A stretch of 64,000 bases of DNA from Rhodocyclales bacterium (GCA_016214145.1 JACRPA010000008.1:1-64000); one strand, 5' to 3'. Positions 1-9,295 are shown, counted from the first letter of the stretch. The notes: generated from the sequence alone by a model not told the origin. Numbers and translations: made by a program.

Positions 1-1
1 C

Positions 2-2448
2 AACGCCCTGGGCAAGCCGACCAACCACATTCCGACGACCGCCCAGTGCAGCGTCTGCCACAGCGCCTCGGCCGCCACCTTCGCGCCGGCCACCATGTCC
101 CACAGCGGCACCACGGGACCGGTCGCCGCGGGCAACTGCGCGAGCTGCCACAACGGCGCCTACCTGTTCGTCAACGCCCTCGCCAAGCCGGGCACGCACA
201 TCCTGACGACTGCGCAATGCGACACCTGCCACTTCTCCACCGTCGGCTGGGCGGGCGCCACCTACACCCATGCCGCCAGCGCGGCAGGGACATGCTCCAC
301 CTGCCACAACGGCCTCTCCGCGCTGGGCAAGCCGCCGACCCACATCCCGACCGGCCTCCAGTGCGACAACTGCCACACCAACTTCATCGCCTTCAAGCCG
401 GCGCGGATGAACCACGCGGGAACCACCGGGCAATGCGCCACCTGCCACAGCGGCAGCTACGCATCGATCAACGCCCTGGCCAAGCCGGCCACCCACATCC
501 CGACCGCGAGCCAGTGCGACTCCTGCCACGTCAACGGCTTCGTCGCCTGGTCGCCCTCGGTGATGAGCCACGCCGGGCTCGCCGGACAGTGCGCCATCTG
601 CCACAGCGGCGCCTATGTCTCCCAGAATGCGCAGACGAAGACGCCGACCCACATCCCGACCGCCCAGCAGTGCGACACCGCGGGCTGCCACAGCTCCACG
701 GTCAGCTGGGCGACAGCCACCCTCAACCACGCCACGGTCGCCCCGCCCGTCGCGGGCCGCTGTTCTAGCTGCCACAACGGCACCAGCGCCCTGGGCAAGC
801 CGACCAACCACGTCCCGACGACCGCCCAGTGCGACACCTGCCACAGCGGCTTCGTCGCCTTCGCGCCGGCACTCATGAACCACAGCGGAACGGCAGGACC
901 GGCGGCAGCGGGAAACTGCGCAACCTGCCACGGCGGCGCCTACACCGCCATCAACGCGCAGGCCAAGCCGGCCACGCACATTCCGACCACGCAGTCCTGC
1001 GACGTCTGCCACACCACCGTCGCCTGGAAACCCACCAGTTATTCCCACAGCGGGGTGACGCCGGGCACCTGCGCCAACTGCCACAACGGCACCAACGCGC
1101 TCGGCAAGCGCGCCACGCACCTGCCGACGACCGCATCCTGCGATGCCTGCCACGCCAACTACAACGCCTTCGCCCCGGCCAGAATGAACCATGCCGCCAC
1201 GGCGGGACCGGCCGCCGCCCGCAACTGCGCCACCTGCCATTCCGGCGCCTACCTTGCGATCAATGCCCAGATCAAGCCGGCCACCCATGTGCCGACCGTC
1301 CAGCAGTGCGACACCTGCCACACGTCCACCGCCACCTGGGCCACGGCCGCATACACGCATGACGCCAGCGCCGTCGGCAACTGCGCCACCTGCCACAACA
1401 GCGTGACGGCGCTCGGCAAGCCGACCAACCACATCCCGACGAATGCGCAGTGCAGCACCTGCCACAACAACTATGTCGCCTTCCGTCCCGCGCAGATGAG
1501 CCATGCCGGCGCCACCGGCCCGGCGGCCGTCGGCAATTGCGCCACCTGCCACAGCGGCAGCTACACGGCCGTCAACGCCCTCGCCAAGCCGGCCACCCAC
1601 ATCCCGACCACGTCGCAGTGCGATGTCTGCCATACCCGCGGCTATGTCACCTGGTCGCCCTCGACGATGAGCCACGCCGGGCTCGCCGGGCAGTGCTCCA
1701 CCTGCCACAGCGGCGCCTACCTGGCGCAAAACGCCCAGGCCAAGACGCCCACGCATATTCCGACCGCCCTGCAGTGCGACACCGCGGGCTGCCACAGTTC
1801 CACGACCAGCTGGGCGCCTGCGCCACCTGCCACAACGGCATCGCCGCCATTGGCAAGCCCGCCCTGCACATTCCCACCACGCAATCCTGCGACGTCTGCC
1901 ATCGCACCGGCCTCGCCTGGCTGCCGCTGATCACGCCGTATCCGCATGCGGGCGTCGCCGCCGGCAGCTGCGCCACCTGCCACGGCGGCGCTTATCCGAA
2001 CATCGACATCAAGCCGGCCAGCCACCTGCCGACGACGGCCGCCTGCGACGCCTGCCACCACAGCTACGCCGCCTGGCTGCCGACCACCTTCAACCACACC
2101 GGGGTCGTCAACGGGACGTGCCAGACCTGCCACGGCGGCGCCTACACCGGCATCATGGTCAAGCCGTCCGGCGCCGGCCACATCCCGACGACGACGCCGG
2201 CCGGCATGCCGGGCAACGAGTGCTCGCTGTGCCACAGCAGCAGGACATCGTTCGCCGTCGAGAGAATGAACCACGGCACCATGCAGACGTCCTGCGCGAC
2301 CTGCCACGACGCCACCTCGCCTTATCCGGGCAACATGCAGAAGATCAACCGCGCCAGCCACCACAGCGCAGGCGCGAAGGACTGTTCCTCGAGCGGCTGC
2401 CACCGCCCCCTGGGTTCGAAGGGCACCCCCTACACCAAATGGAACTGA
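2..2448 (+). CDS. giant multihaem c-type cytochrome, 5'-truncated by window and frameshifted
   Basis: The reading frame is open from base 2 and carries about 31 visible c-type haem motifs: 28 CXXCH and three CX4CH (two CDTAGCH, one CSSSGCH). The protein is a tandem array in which motifs such as CATCHSGAY, KPATHIPT, QCDTCH and a short W or F/H spacer recur, so it is probably an extended haem wire. The start and any signal peptide lie outside the window. The frame changes between about 1813 and 1818: the upstream frame runs on as non-haem sequence to 1930, while regular haem motifs resume in another frame and continue to 2448. Compared with sister repeats, about 15 residues before a haem motif are missing, so this is a deletion with frameshift, either real or from collapse of repeats in assembly. 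The stop overlaps the next start by one base (TGATG), suggesting coupling to the barrel protein. Multihaem family membership is certain; a role in extracellular electron transfer is inference. Confidence 0.85.
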
Positions 2449-4832
2449 TGCCCGCCGCCCCGACCGACCGGATGCTGCCTTTCCGCCATCCCCGAACGCT
2501 CTGCCGCTATTTGCTCCCGATCTTGCTGCTGCTGGCCTGTTCGACGGCCCGCGCCCAGATCTTCGACCGCATCGACGTCGACACGCGCGAGGATGAAGCC
2601 GAGTTCGTCATCCGCTTCGTGCCGAAGATCCTCTATCTGCGCCATGTCCCCCTGAACGAAGGCAGGGAAGTGCGCGTCTTCCTGAGACTCAACGAGACGG
2701 GCCTGAATGAAAGCGACCTGATGCAGGAAGCCCTGCAAGCGAAAGGAAACGATCGCGTGCCGGATGTCAGGGCGCTCTTCCCGGAATTGGTCAACGGCAT
2801 GCTCGTCACGTTTTCGCGGAGGACCTCGTTCGCGGTGAAGCCCGGTGCGGACAACCGCAGCATCGTCATCACCGTTCCCCTTCCGCCGGCCGCAAAGCCC
2901 GTCGTTCCGCCCATGCCGGTCGCCGCACCGGCGGCGCCCCCTTCCCCCGCACCGGCCCCGCCGGCGATTCCCGCCGTCTCGCCTGCCGCGATCGTCGCAG
3001 AACCGGCGACGAAGGCAGAGGAGCCCAGGCCTTCTCCGGTTCCTCCTTTCGTTCCCGTCGCGCCGGCAGCTTCGGTCCCCTTCGATCCCGCCGTACCGCC
3101 GGCACTGACTCCTGCCGAGGTGGAGGCGCGCGCCGCAGCCTACATGGAGGAAGCCCGCCGCGCCCTGTCCGGCAAGGAAACCGCCGTGGCGATCAATCGC
3201 CTGAACCGCATACTCGGCCTGCCGCCGAGCAGCCAGACCGAAGCCGCCCAGGCGCTGATCGGCGAGGCGCGCGAACAGAACGGGGAAATCCTCAAGGCCC
3301 GCGCCGAATACGAGCTGTATCTCAAGCTCTTCCCGAACGGTCCCGCCGCCGCGCGCATCCGCGAACGCCTCGCCGCCCTGCCGAAGGGCGAACTCGCCGT
3401 CCGCGCGGCGAGGCCGCTGCCGAAGGAGGCCGGACCGGCCGAATGGCTGTTCAGCGGCAGCCTTTCCGCCTACTACTACACGGGCAAGTCGCAGATCGAT
3501 ACCCTGGTGCCGCCCCCGCCCGGCATGCTGACCTTCAACCGCGACACCCTGTCGATGGTCGACCAGCGCTCCCTGATTTCCTCGGTCAACCTGAACGCCC
3601 GCCGCCGCGACGCCTTCAGCGACACGCGCATCGTCTTCCGCGACACGGACCACCGGAACTACCTCAATCCCGATCGCAGCTACAACCGGGTGTACTCCGC
3701 CTACGTCGATCACAACGACCGGCAACTCGGCTATTACGCCCGTCTGGGACGGCAGAATCCGAACGGACTGGGCGTGCTGGAGCGCTTCGACGGCGTGCAG
3801 GCCGGCTACAACCTGAACCCGCAATGGCGGCTCAACGCGGTCTACGGCGACGCGGTCGAATTCCTCTCGCCGTTCAAGAAAACCTTTTACGGGGCGAGCG
3901 TGGACCTGCTCCCCCAAGCCGGGCGCCCGGGGCTGAGCCTGTACGCCGTCGACCAGACCCTCGACGGCCTCGCCAACCGGCGCGCCGTCGGCGCCGAGGC
4001 GCGCTACTTCGACGGGCGGGCGTCCGCCTTCGGCATGCTCGATTACGACGTCCTCTACAAGGACGTCAACATCTTCATGGCGCAGGGCAACTACCTGGAC
4101 GAAGCCGGCAACAACTACTTCGCCGTCCTCGACCACCGCCGCGCGCCCTCCCTGAGCCTGACCAACGCCCTGCTGGCCGCGCCCGGCCTCTCGGTGAGGG
4201 AGATGGTGGCCATGCAGGGACTCGACCAGGTCAGGGCCCAGGCCAAGGCGCTGGCGGCCACCTCCAACATGTTCTCCATCGGCCTGACCCACCCCCTGTC
4301 CGAGCGCTGGCAGGTCGGCGCCGACTACCGTCTCGCCGCCATCTCCGCCACGCAGCCCGTGGTGGCGGTGATTCCGCTCGGCGTGATCGGCACCTGCCTC
4401 GGCACGATCGACGTCATCAACAACACCTGCCGGTTCGACACCGCCTCGCAGCAGGGATCGGGAAACAATCACGTGGTGACGTTCCAGGCCATCGGCAACA
4501 GCCTGTTCGTCGCCAATGCGGTGGGCGTCGGCAACCTCAGCCTCATCAAGGCGCGCACCTACAACGGACAATCCCTGGGCCTGACCTACATGCTTCCGAT
4601 CGGGGAAAACTGGCGCATCGATGCGAACCTCCGCTACTACACCCAGATGGATGACGACGGAACCCGTCAGACCCGCCTCTCGCCCAGCCTGAAGATCGGC
4701 TACCAGTGGCGCAACAGCCTCCATTGGGAAGGCGAAATAGGCCGCGAAGCGTCGAAATCCTCGGGGCCGCTCCGCAACGACAACATCAAGCGCGATTACC
4801 TGTTCACCGGAATCCGGTGGGACTTCCGCTGA
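2448..4832 (+). CDS. outer-membrane beta-barrel protein with periplasmic TPR-like region, probable partner of the multihaem cytochrome
   Basis: A 794-residue protein. Residues 1-36 are a signal peptide with a leucine-rich core and probable ARA/Q cleavage. A conserved-looking N-terminal domain reaches about residue 145, then a Pro/Ala-rich linker to about 210 and a helical TPR-like stretch at about 220-300 (AEYELYLKLFPNG). From about 330 to the end the sequence has alternating aromatic and polar residues, many Tyr/Asn/Arg/Asp, and ends in IRWDFR, as expected of an outer-membrane barrel. The start at 2448 overlaps the cytochrome stop by one base; an in-frame ATG at 2472 is an alternative. Porin plus multihaem cytochrome pairs (Mto/Pio/PCC types) carry electrons across the outer membrane; that role is inferred from context. 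Confidence 0.72.
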   Translation: MPAAPTDRMLPFRHPRTLCRYLLPILLLLACSTARAQIFDRIDVDTREDEAEFVIRFVPKILYLRHVPLNEGREVRVFLRLNETGLNESDLMQEALQAKGNDRVPDVRALFPELVNGMLVTFSRRTSFAVKPGADNRSIVITVPLPPAAKPVVPPMPVAAPAAPPSPAPAPPAIPAVSPAAIVAEPATKAEEPRPSPVPPFVPVAPAASVPFDPAVPPALTPAEVEARAAAYMEEARRALSGKETAVAINRLNRILGLPPSSQTEAAQALIGEAREQNGEILKARAEYELYLKLFPNGPAAARIRERLAALPKGELAVRAARPLPKEAGPAEWLFSGSLSAYYYTGKSQIDTLVPPPPGMLTFNRDTLSMVDQRSLISSVNLNARRRDAFSDTRIVFRDTDHRNYLNPDRSYNRVYSAYVDHNDRQLGYYARLGRQNPNGLGVLERFDGVQAGYNLNPQWRLNAVYGDAVEFLSPFKKTFYGASVDLLPQAGRPGLSLYAVDQTLDGLANRRAVGAEARYFDGRASAFGMLDYDVLYKDVNIFMAQGNYLDEAGNNYFAVLDHRRAPSLSLTNALLAAPGLSVREMVAMQGLDQVRAQAKALAATSNMFSIGLTHPLSERWQVGADYRLAAISATQPVVAVIPLGVIGTCLGTIDVINNTCRFDTASQQGSGNNHVVTFQAIGNSLFVANAVGVGNLSLIKARTYNGQSLGLTYMLPIGENWRIDANLRYYTQMDDDGTRQTRLSPSLKIGYQWRNSLHWEGEIGREASKSSGPLRNDNIKRDYLFTGIRWDFR

Positions 4833-4868
4833 CAATACCCATTCCAACAGCAACGCCCCATCGGAGAA

Positions 4869-6086
4869 ATGAACATGGTTGTCATCGCCATCCTCGCCGC
4901 CATCGTCCTCGCCGTCGTGGTGCTCGCGCTCAGCGGCATCCTCCCCTTCATGCAACGCGACGCGAGCGCCGGCATCACCGCGGAACTGAGGGACCTGCTG
5001 CTGGCGCGGGCGGAAGGACGGATCGACGCCGAAGCGTTCGAGCGAAGCCAGGCCGCCCTGCATGCCAGGCTGATCGAGCCGCCGAAAGGCGCCGCGCCCG
5101 GGCTGCGCAAGCATCTGTACTGGGCCGTGCCCGCGCTCATCGCCGCCCTGGCGGGGGCGATCTACGGCTCCCTCGAACCGCCCGAGGGAGGAAGCGCTCC
5201 CGCGCCGGCGGCCTCCTCGACGCGATCCCCTGCGCCGCCGCAAAACGCGCAGTCGAATTCCGGCGGCGACCTCAATACCATGGTCAAGCGACTGGCCGAC
5301 AAGATGGCCAAGGATCCCGGCAACGGCGAAGGCTGGCTCCTGCTCGCCCGAACGTACGGCGAATTGCACCAGTTCCGCGAGGCGGCGGACGCCTACGCCA
5401 GGGCCGATGCCCTCCTGAAGCCGGATGCCGCGCTGCTGGCCGACTGGGCCGACGCCTACGTCATGGCCCGTGACAGGAAATGGGACGGGAAGGCGCGCGG
5501 CATCGTGAAAAAGGCGCTGGCGGCGGATGCCGGGCATCTCAAGTCGCTGGCGCTCGCCGGCAGCGAGGCCTTCGACCGCGCCGACTACAAGGCCGCCATC
5601 GAATACTGGAAACGCATGAAAACCAGGGCGCCGGCCGACTCGATGGATGCCAAGCTGGCCGAAACGAACATTGCCGAGGCGACTGCCATGATGAAGGGGG
5701 GAAAGAAGCCCGAAGCGCCGTCCCGCCAGGGCGCGCCCGCCACGGCGGAAGGCATCGCCGGAACGGTGGTGCTCGACCCGAAGCTGAAGTCGCAGGTCGC
5801 CGCGACGGACACGGTATTCGTGGTGGCCCGGGCGCCCGACGGCAAGGGGTTCCCCCTGGCGGTGAAGCGCTTTGCGGCATCCGAACTGCCGGCCAGCTTC
5901 CAGCTCGCCGACGGCGATGCCATGATGCCGGGACAGACCCTCTCCAGGTTCGGCGAGGCGCTGATCTCGGCGCGCGTTTCGAAGGCCGGCAGCGCAACGC
6001 CCCAGCCCGGCGACATCACCAGCGAGAGTCTGCGCGCGACTGTCGGCGCTGCGGGCATCAGGCTGGAATTGCGCACCAGGCTCTGA
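4869..6086 (+). CDS. ccmI: CcmI/CycH-like c-type cytochrome biogenesis protein
   Basis: A 405-residue protein of CcmI architecture: a first membrane helix at about 4-26, a cytoplasmic loop with the heptad-like segment found in this family (LRDLLLARAEGRIDAEAFE), a second helix at about 82-100, then periplasmic TPR repeats (about 135-270) and a C-terminal Ig-like domain containing GTVVLDPKLKSQVAATD, VARAPDGKGFPLAVKR and GDAMMPGQTLSRFGEALISARVSKAG. In System I, CcmI binds apocytochrome c and passes it to haem ligation. It lies 36 bp after the barrel gene, as if part of the same operon and dedicated to loading the many haems of the upstream cytochrome. The rest of the ccm operon is not in the window. 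Confidence 0.82.
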   Translation: MNMVVIAILAAIVLAVVVLALSGILPFMQRDASAGITAELRDLLLARAEGRIDAEAFERSQAALHARLIEPPKGAAPGLRKHLYWAVPALIAALAGAIYGSLEPPEGGSAPAPAASSTRSPAPPQNAQSNSGGDLNTMVKRLADKMAKDPGNGEGWLLLARTYGELHQFREAADAYARADALLKPDAALLADWADAYVMARDRKWDGKARGIVKKALAADAGHLKSLALAGSEAFDRADYKAAIEYWKRMKTRAPADSMDAKLAETNIAEATAMMKGGKKPEAPSRQGAPATAEGIAGTVVLDPKLKSQVAATDTVFVVARAPDGKGFPLAVKRFAASELPASFQLADGDAMMPGQTLSRFGEALISARVSKAGSATPQPGDITSESLRATVGAAGIRLELRTRL

Positions 6087-6107
6087 AAGGGGGCTTCACG
6101 CTTCCTG

Positions 6108-6131
6108 CAGGAGCGGGCTTGCCCGCGATAT
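6108..6131. repeat. half-copy of the GGAGCGGGCTTGCCCGCGAT palindromic repeat (family B)
   Basis: A GC-rich perfect short palindrome (GCGGGCTTGCCCGC core) between the convergent ccmI and hoxC genes. The same unit occurs as inverted pairs at 11905-11964, 38544-38602 and 50430-50489. Its place between convergent genes would suit a bidirectional terminator. Confidence 0.7.
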
Positions 6132-6169
6132 TGGCGGCATCTGCACCACCCGCGTCTTTCCGCAACAAG

Positions 6170-7597
6170 TCAATGCACCGTGCACACCATGCACGGATCG
6201 AACGAGCGCACGACGTGCTGGACGGCGACGTTGCCCTCGCCCACCGGCGTGCCGACGAGGGCCTGTTCGAGCGGGCCGGGCGTGCCGCCGCTGTCGCGCG
6301 GCGAGAAGTTCCAGGTCGTCGGCGAGATGATCTGGTAATTGGCGATGCGCCCGCCTGCGACCGAGATCCAGTGGCCGAGGCTGCCGCGGGCGGCCTCCAC
6401 CAGCCCGACGCCTGAGGCCCCGGCGGGCATTTCGCCCTGCGCGCAAAAGGGCTCGCCGGGCACGACCTGTTTCACCCATTGCTCCATGTGCGGCAGGATC
6501 AGCGCGATCTCCAGCAGGCGCGCCACGACGCGGCTCCTGACGTTGCCCCCGCCGTTCGTCACAAGGTCGCGCGCCAGCGGGTGCCCCGCCACCATCTGCC
6601 GCGCCAGGGCGCCGGTCTCCATCGGCAGGCCGGCCAGGCGCGGCGCCTTGCACCAGGTATAGCCGCCCGCCTTGCCGTCCTCCGGCTGCGTCAGGCCCTG
6701 CGCCGGATGGCGCGTCTCGCCGGCCATCCAGGCATGCGACAGGTCTTCCGCGATGGCCTGCGCATCCAGCGCCTGCAGCCGGCCGTCCCACACGCCGCGC
6801 GCGAGCAGCAGGCCATCTTCCTGCGGGTAGTTGCCGTAGCTCATGAAGCGATCGACGCCGCGCCCGAGGCGGTCCAGCCCCAGGTCGCGGGCGATGTCCA
6901 GGAACAGGCCGAAATCGCCGCGCGGCATCGCAGCCGCCCAGCGCTCCAGCGCGGCAGCGGAATCGAGGGCGGCCACCGCTTCCAGCGTGTCGTTGAACAG
7001 CGTCGTTTCCAGATGCCGGCGGAAATCGCGCAGCAGGCCGTACAGGCGGATCTTCTCCGAGGCTTCGATCGCGCGCGCCGAGCCGCCCGGCTGGATCGAC
7101 AGCGTGTGCGGCCACTTGCCGGCCAGCGTGCCGAGCATGGAGAGGAAGGCCGTGCGCGCCGGCATCGCCTCAATCGCGGCGCTGCCCTTCAGGGCGCGGA
7201 AGCGCGCCGCGGCGCGGCCGTGCCAGGGCCGCGCGGCATATTCGGCGCGGGCGAAATCCGGCATGAAGAACAGGTGGAAATGCGTGAAGTGATCGGCCAG
7301 ATTCTCGACGGCATGGGCGAGGTTGCGCGCGATGCGCCCGTTGGGCGGCGCCGCGAGGCCCATCGCATCGGCCAGCGCCGCCGCCGCCGCCATCGACTGC
7401 GACACCGAGCAGATGCCGCACACGCGCGGCGCGAACATGAGGGCGTCGAGGGGATGCTTGCCGCGCAGGATCTGCTCGAAGCCGCGGTAGAGCGGCGAAC
7501 CGGCATGGGCGGCCGCGACGACGCCGTCCTCGACGTCGAGCGTCACCTCGAGGTCGCCCTCGACGCGGTTGAAGGGGCCGACGATCAGGCGGGACAC
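6170..7597 (-). CDS. hoxC: regulatory (H2-sensing) [NiFe] hydrogenase large subunit HoxC/HupV
   Basis: A 475-residue catalytic subunit. Its Ni-Fe ligands are visible as RVCGICS (Cys60, Cys63) and DPCMVCTVH (Cys469, Cys472). The protein ends at that histidine with no C-terminal extension, the hallmark of sensor hydrogenases, so no maturation protease is needed. The GTG at 7597 fits family N-termini (SRLIVGPFNRVEGDLEV); an upstream in-frame ATG at 7657 would add residues encoded by the intergenic repeat. It is the last gene of the hup operon, behind hoxB. The HoxBC dimer reports H2 to a kinase, HoxJ/HupT, in known systems; no such kinase is in this window although the regulator hoxA is. Confidence 0.93.
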   Translation of the reverse strand: MSRLIVGPFNRVEGDLEVTLDVEDGVVAAAHAGSPLYRGFEQILRGKHPLDALMFAPRVCGICSVSQSMAAAAALADAMGLAAPPNGRIARNLAHAVENLADHFTHFHLFFMPDFARAEYAARPWHGRAAARFRALKGSAAIEAMPARTAFLSMLGTLAGKWPHTLSIQPGGSARAIEASEKIRLYGLLRDFRRHLETTLFNDTLEAVAALDSAAALERWAAAMPRGDFGLFLDIARDLGLDRLGRGVDRFMSYGNYPQEDGLLLARGVWDGRLQALDAQAIAEDLSHAWMAGETRHPAQGLTQPEDGKAGGYTWCKAPRLAGLPMETGALARQMVAGHPLARDLVTNGGGNVRSRVVARLLEIALILPHMEQWVKQVVPGEPFCAQGEMPAGASGVGLVEAARGSLGHWISVAGGRIANYQIISPTTWNFSPRDSGGTPGPLEQALVGTPVGEGNVAVQHVVRSFDPCMVCTVH

Positions 7598-7607
7598 GTG
7601 AAAAACC

Positions 7608-7710
7608 TCACCACCAAGGCACAAAGACACCAAGACACACCAAGAGAGGCAATGCAAAACCTCCTGGAAAAAATCTTGGTGAACCTTGGTGCCTTGGTGT
7701 CCTGGTGGTC
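7608..7710. repeat. imperfect inverted repeat of CACCAAGGCACAAAGACACCAAG type (family D)
   Basis: It fills the hoxB-hoxC gap. The left arm (ACCACCAAGGCACAAAGACACCAAGA type) is mirrored by a right arm with CTTGGTGCCTTGGTGTCCTGGTGGT, giving a long imperfect hairpin within the transcript. Only one copy is seen here; it resembles in design the CACAGAG-type elements in the hyp and hox operons. Confidence 0.75.
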
Positions 7711-7717
7711 AAGTCCT

Positions 7718-8728
7718 TCATTTCAGCCCCGTCTTCTTCACCGCCGGCACCACCACCTGGTGATCCGCCACGGCATTCTCGCGCACGCGCTTCGGCGTCG
7801 CCGACTTCGACAGCGCGGCCAGCGCGACGAACCAGGCCTTGGGCATGTCGGTGGGCAGGCCGATGGGGATGCCGGCCAGCTTGGGCGTCTCGTGGAAGGG
7901 ATGGCCCGGCTCCTCGAAGCCGGGCTCGGTGCAGGAAACGCAGGCGAAGCCGCCCCGGGTGCAGGAGCCGCTGCCGTTCCACGGCCGAAGGTTGCAGTCG
8001 GCATGGGCCTGGGTGCCCTTGCAGCCCATGTTTTCCATCAGGCAGCCGAGGTCGGAAGGCTTGTGCGCGCTGGCCTTGAACTCGTAGAACTCGTTGCGCG
8101 CGCAGCCGTGGTGCACCAGGTGGTCGGCGAAGAAGCGCGGCCGGTTGAGCTTGTCCAGGTCCGCCGCGCCGAACTGGCCGAGCGACAGCGCCATCAGGGT
8201 TTCGGTGATCCAGTCCGGATGGGACGGGCAGCCGGCGACATTGATGACCGGCAACCCGCCCCGGCCCCGCCAGCCGGCGCCGAGCAGGCCGCCCGGGCTC
8301 TCGCCGTCGTATTGCAGGCCGCAGGCCTGGGTGGGGTTCTCGCTCGCCGCGACGACGCCGCCCCAGGCGGCGCAGCTGCCGATGGCCAGCACGTGGCGGG
8401 CGCGCCCGGCCAGGCGCGACACCCACTCGGTCATCGGCTTGCCGCTGCCGGAGAGCACATGAAAGCGGCCGCTGTCGTTGGGGCCGCGCAGCAGCGCGCC
8501 CTCGATGCAGAGGAAGTCGAGCGGCAGGCGGCCCTCGGCGCAGTCCTCCAGCAGCGCCAGCGCCTCGGCGCCGCTCTGCTCGGAGAGCGCCGGGTGCCAC
8601 AGCACGTGGACGCCGGCGTCGGCGAGCTGGTCGAACAGCCGGCTCGCGCCCGAGCACAGCAGCGACATGGTGCAGCCGCCGCAGCCGCCGGACTGGAGCC
8701 AGACGAGGTTCAGGGGTTGCGCAGTCAT
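7718..8728 (-). CDS. hoxB: regulatory [NiFe] hydrogenase small subunit HoxB/HupU
   Basis: A 336-residue iron-sulfur subunit with N-terminal CGGC (Cys16, Cys19) for the proximal cluster, GSCAAWGG, AGCPSHPD and the C-terminal cysteine series (NMGCKG, CNLRPWNGSGSCTRGGFACVSC) for the remaining clusters. It has no Tat signal, unlike HupS and HybO, so it stays in the cytoplasm, as expected for the H2 sensor. The ATG at 8728 gives MTAQPLNLVWLQSGG; the longer frame adds 16 residues with no family resemblance. It sits 45 bp downstream of the HupJ-like gene and forms the sensor dimer with HoxC. Confidence 0.93.
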   Translation of the reverse strand: MTAQPLNLVWLQSGGCGGCTMSLLCSGASRLFDQLADAGVHVLWHPALSEQSGAEALALLEDCAEGRLPLDFLCIEGALLRGPNDSGRFHVLSGSGKPMTEWVSRLAGRARHVLAIGSCAAWGGVVAASENPTQACGLQYDGESPGGLLGAGWRGRGGLPVINVAGCPSHPDWITETLMALSLGQFGAADLDKLNRPRFFADHLVHHGCARNEFYEFKASAHKPSDLGCLMENMGCKGTQAHADCNLRPWNGSGSCTRGGFACVSCTEPGFEEPGHPFHETPKLAGIPIGLPTDMPKAWFVALAALSKSATPKRVRENAVADHQVVVPAVKKTGLK

Positions 8729-8772
8729 GTTCAAAGCTTGCCGTGGAACGTCGCGATCGGCAAGCGGAAGAA

Positions 8773-9222
8773 TCAAACTTGCTCGACGGCGGGCAGCAAC
8801 CGGGCGAGGAAGGCGCGCCGCGGCGACGGCGCCTCCAGCAGCACCGCCAGGGCGACCTGCGCGGCGTGGCGGGCGTCGGCGTGGCGGGCGAACTCGAAGG
8901 CGGGCGAGAACAGCGAGCAGGACTGGTACGGCCCCAGCCCGTCCGCCTCGCCGCCGCGGAAGGCATACTCGCCGCTGGGAAACGTCCAGGTCCGGGCCTC
9001 ATCCGGCCCGAGGCGGCGAAACGCCGCGCTGCCGCCGGGCAGCAGCATCAGGTTGATGGCCCAGGGCGCGATCAGCACGCCCAGCCACAGGTCCTGCCAG
9101 CGCCGGAAACCGCAGGCCTCGACGCGCAGCGCCGGATTGTTGAGCGGCAGGCCGGCCATGCGCGTGGCGGCAATGCGCGAGAAGACGCGCTCAACGAGAG
9201 TGGTCGGGTTCTCGGACGACAT
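8773..9222 (-). CDS. hupJ: [NiFe] hydrogenase assembly chaperone, HybE family (HupJ/HoxT)
   Basis: A 149-residue protein with the HybE-family core: NPALRVEACGFRRW, then LGVLIAPWAINLMLLPGG, a FPSGEYAF segment and YQSCSLFSPAFEFA. Members assist small-subunit maturation and its interaction with the Tat route. Position directly after the rubredoxin gene matches hupI-hupJ / hoxR-hoxT. A paralogue lies at the end of the hyb operon (49111-49659); this copy is shorter and lacks the C-terminal extension of that paralogue. Confidence 0.88.
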   Translation of the reverse strand: MSSENPTTLVERVFSRIAATRMAGLPLNNPALRVEACGFRRWQDLWLGVLIAPWAINLMLLPGGSAAFRRLGPDEARTWTFPSGEYAFRGGEADGLGPYQSCSLFSPAFEFARHADARHAAQVALAVLLEAPSPRRAFLARLLPAVEQV

Positions 9223-9229
9223 GGCTTTG

Positions 9230-9288
9230 CGTAGGTCGGGCTTCAGCCCGACATCAGCCGCCGTCGTCGGGCTGAAGCCCGACCTACG
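9230..9288. repeat. inverted pair of CGTAGGTCGGGCTTCAGCCCGAC (family A)
   Basis: Two inverted copies, each itself containing a GTCGGGCT/AGCCCGAC palindrome, separated by a short spacer. They lie between hupJ and hupI. Other copies: 12747-12816, 31078-31316, 37290-37358 (inside hypF), 39411-39479 and 49892-49947 (overlapping the hybD end). This is a REP-like family. Confidence 0.9.
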
Positions 9289-9295
9289 AGAGCAT

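Noticed and set aside
1-2448. Repetitive DNA that could be taken for a CRISPR or satellite
   Set aside because: The periodicity follows the codons of CXXCH and KPATHIPT motifs; it is protein-coding repetition, with no exact spacer-repeat pattern.
2472-2560. Reading the barrel protein as a lipoprotein because of LLLAC in its signal
   Set aside because: LLAC fits a lipobox loosely, but the ARA/Q site follows six residues later and the C-terminal half is a beta-barrel, so signal peptidase I cleavage is more likely.
2430-5537. 1035-codon minus-strand frame over the barrel and ccmI genes
   Set aside because: Translation is Gly/Arg/Val-rich without domain signatures; the plus strand has signal peptide, TPR and barrel features.
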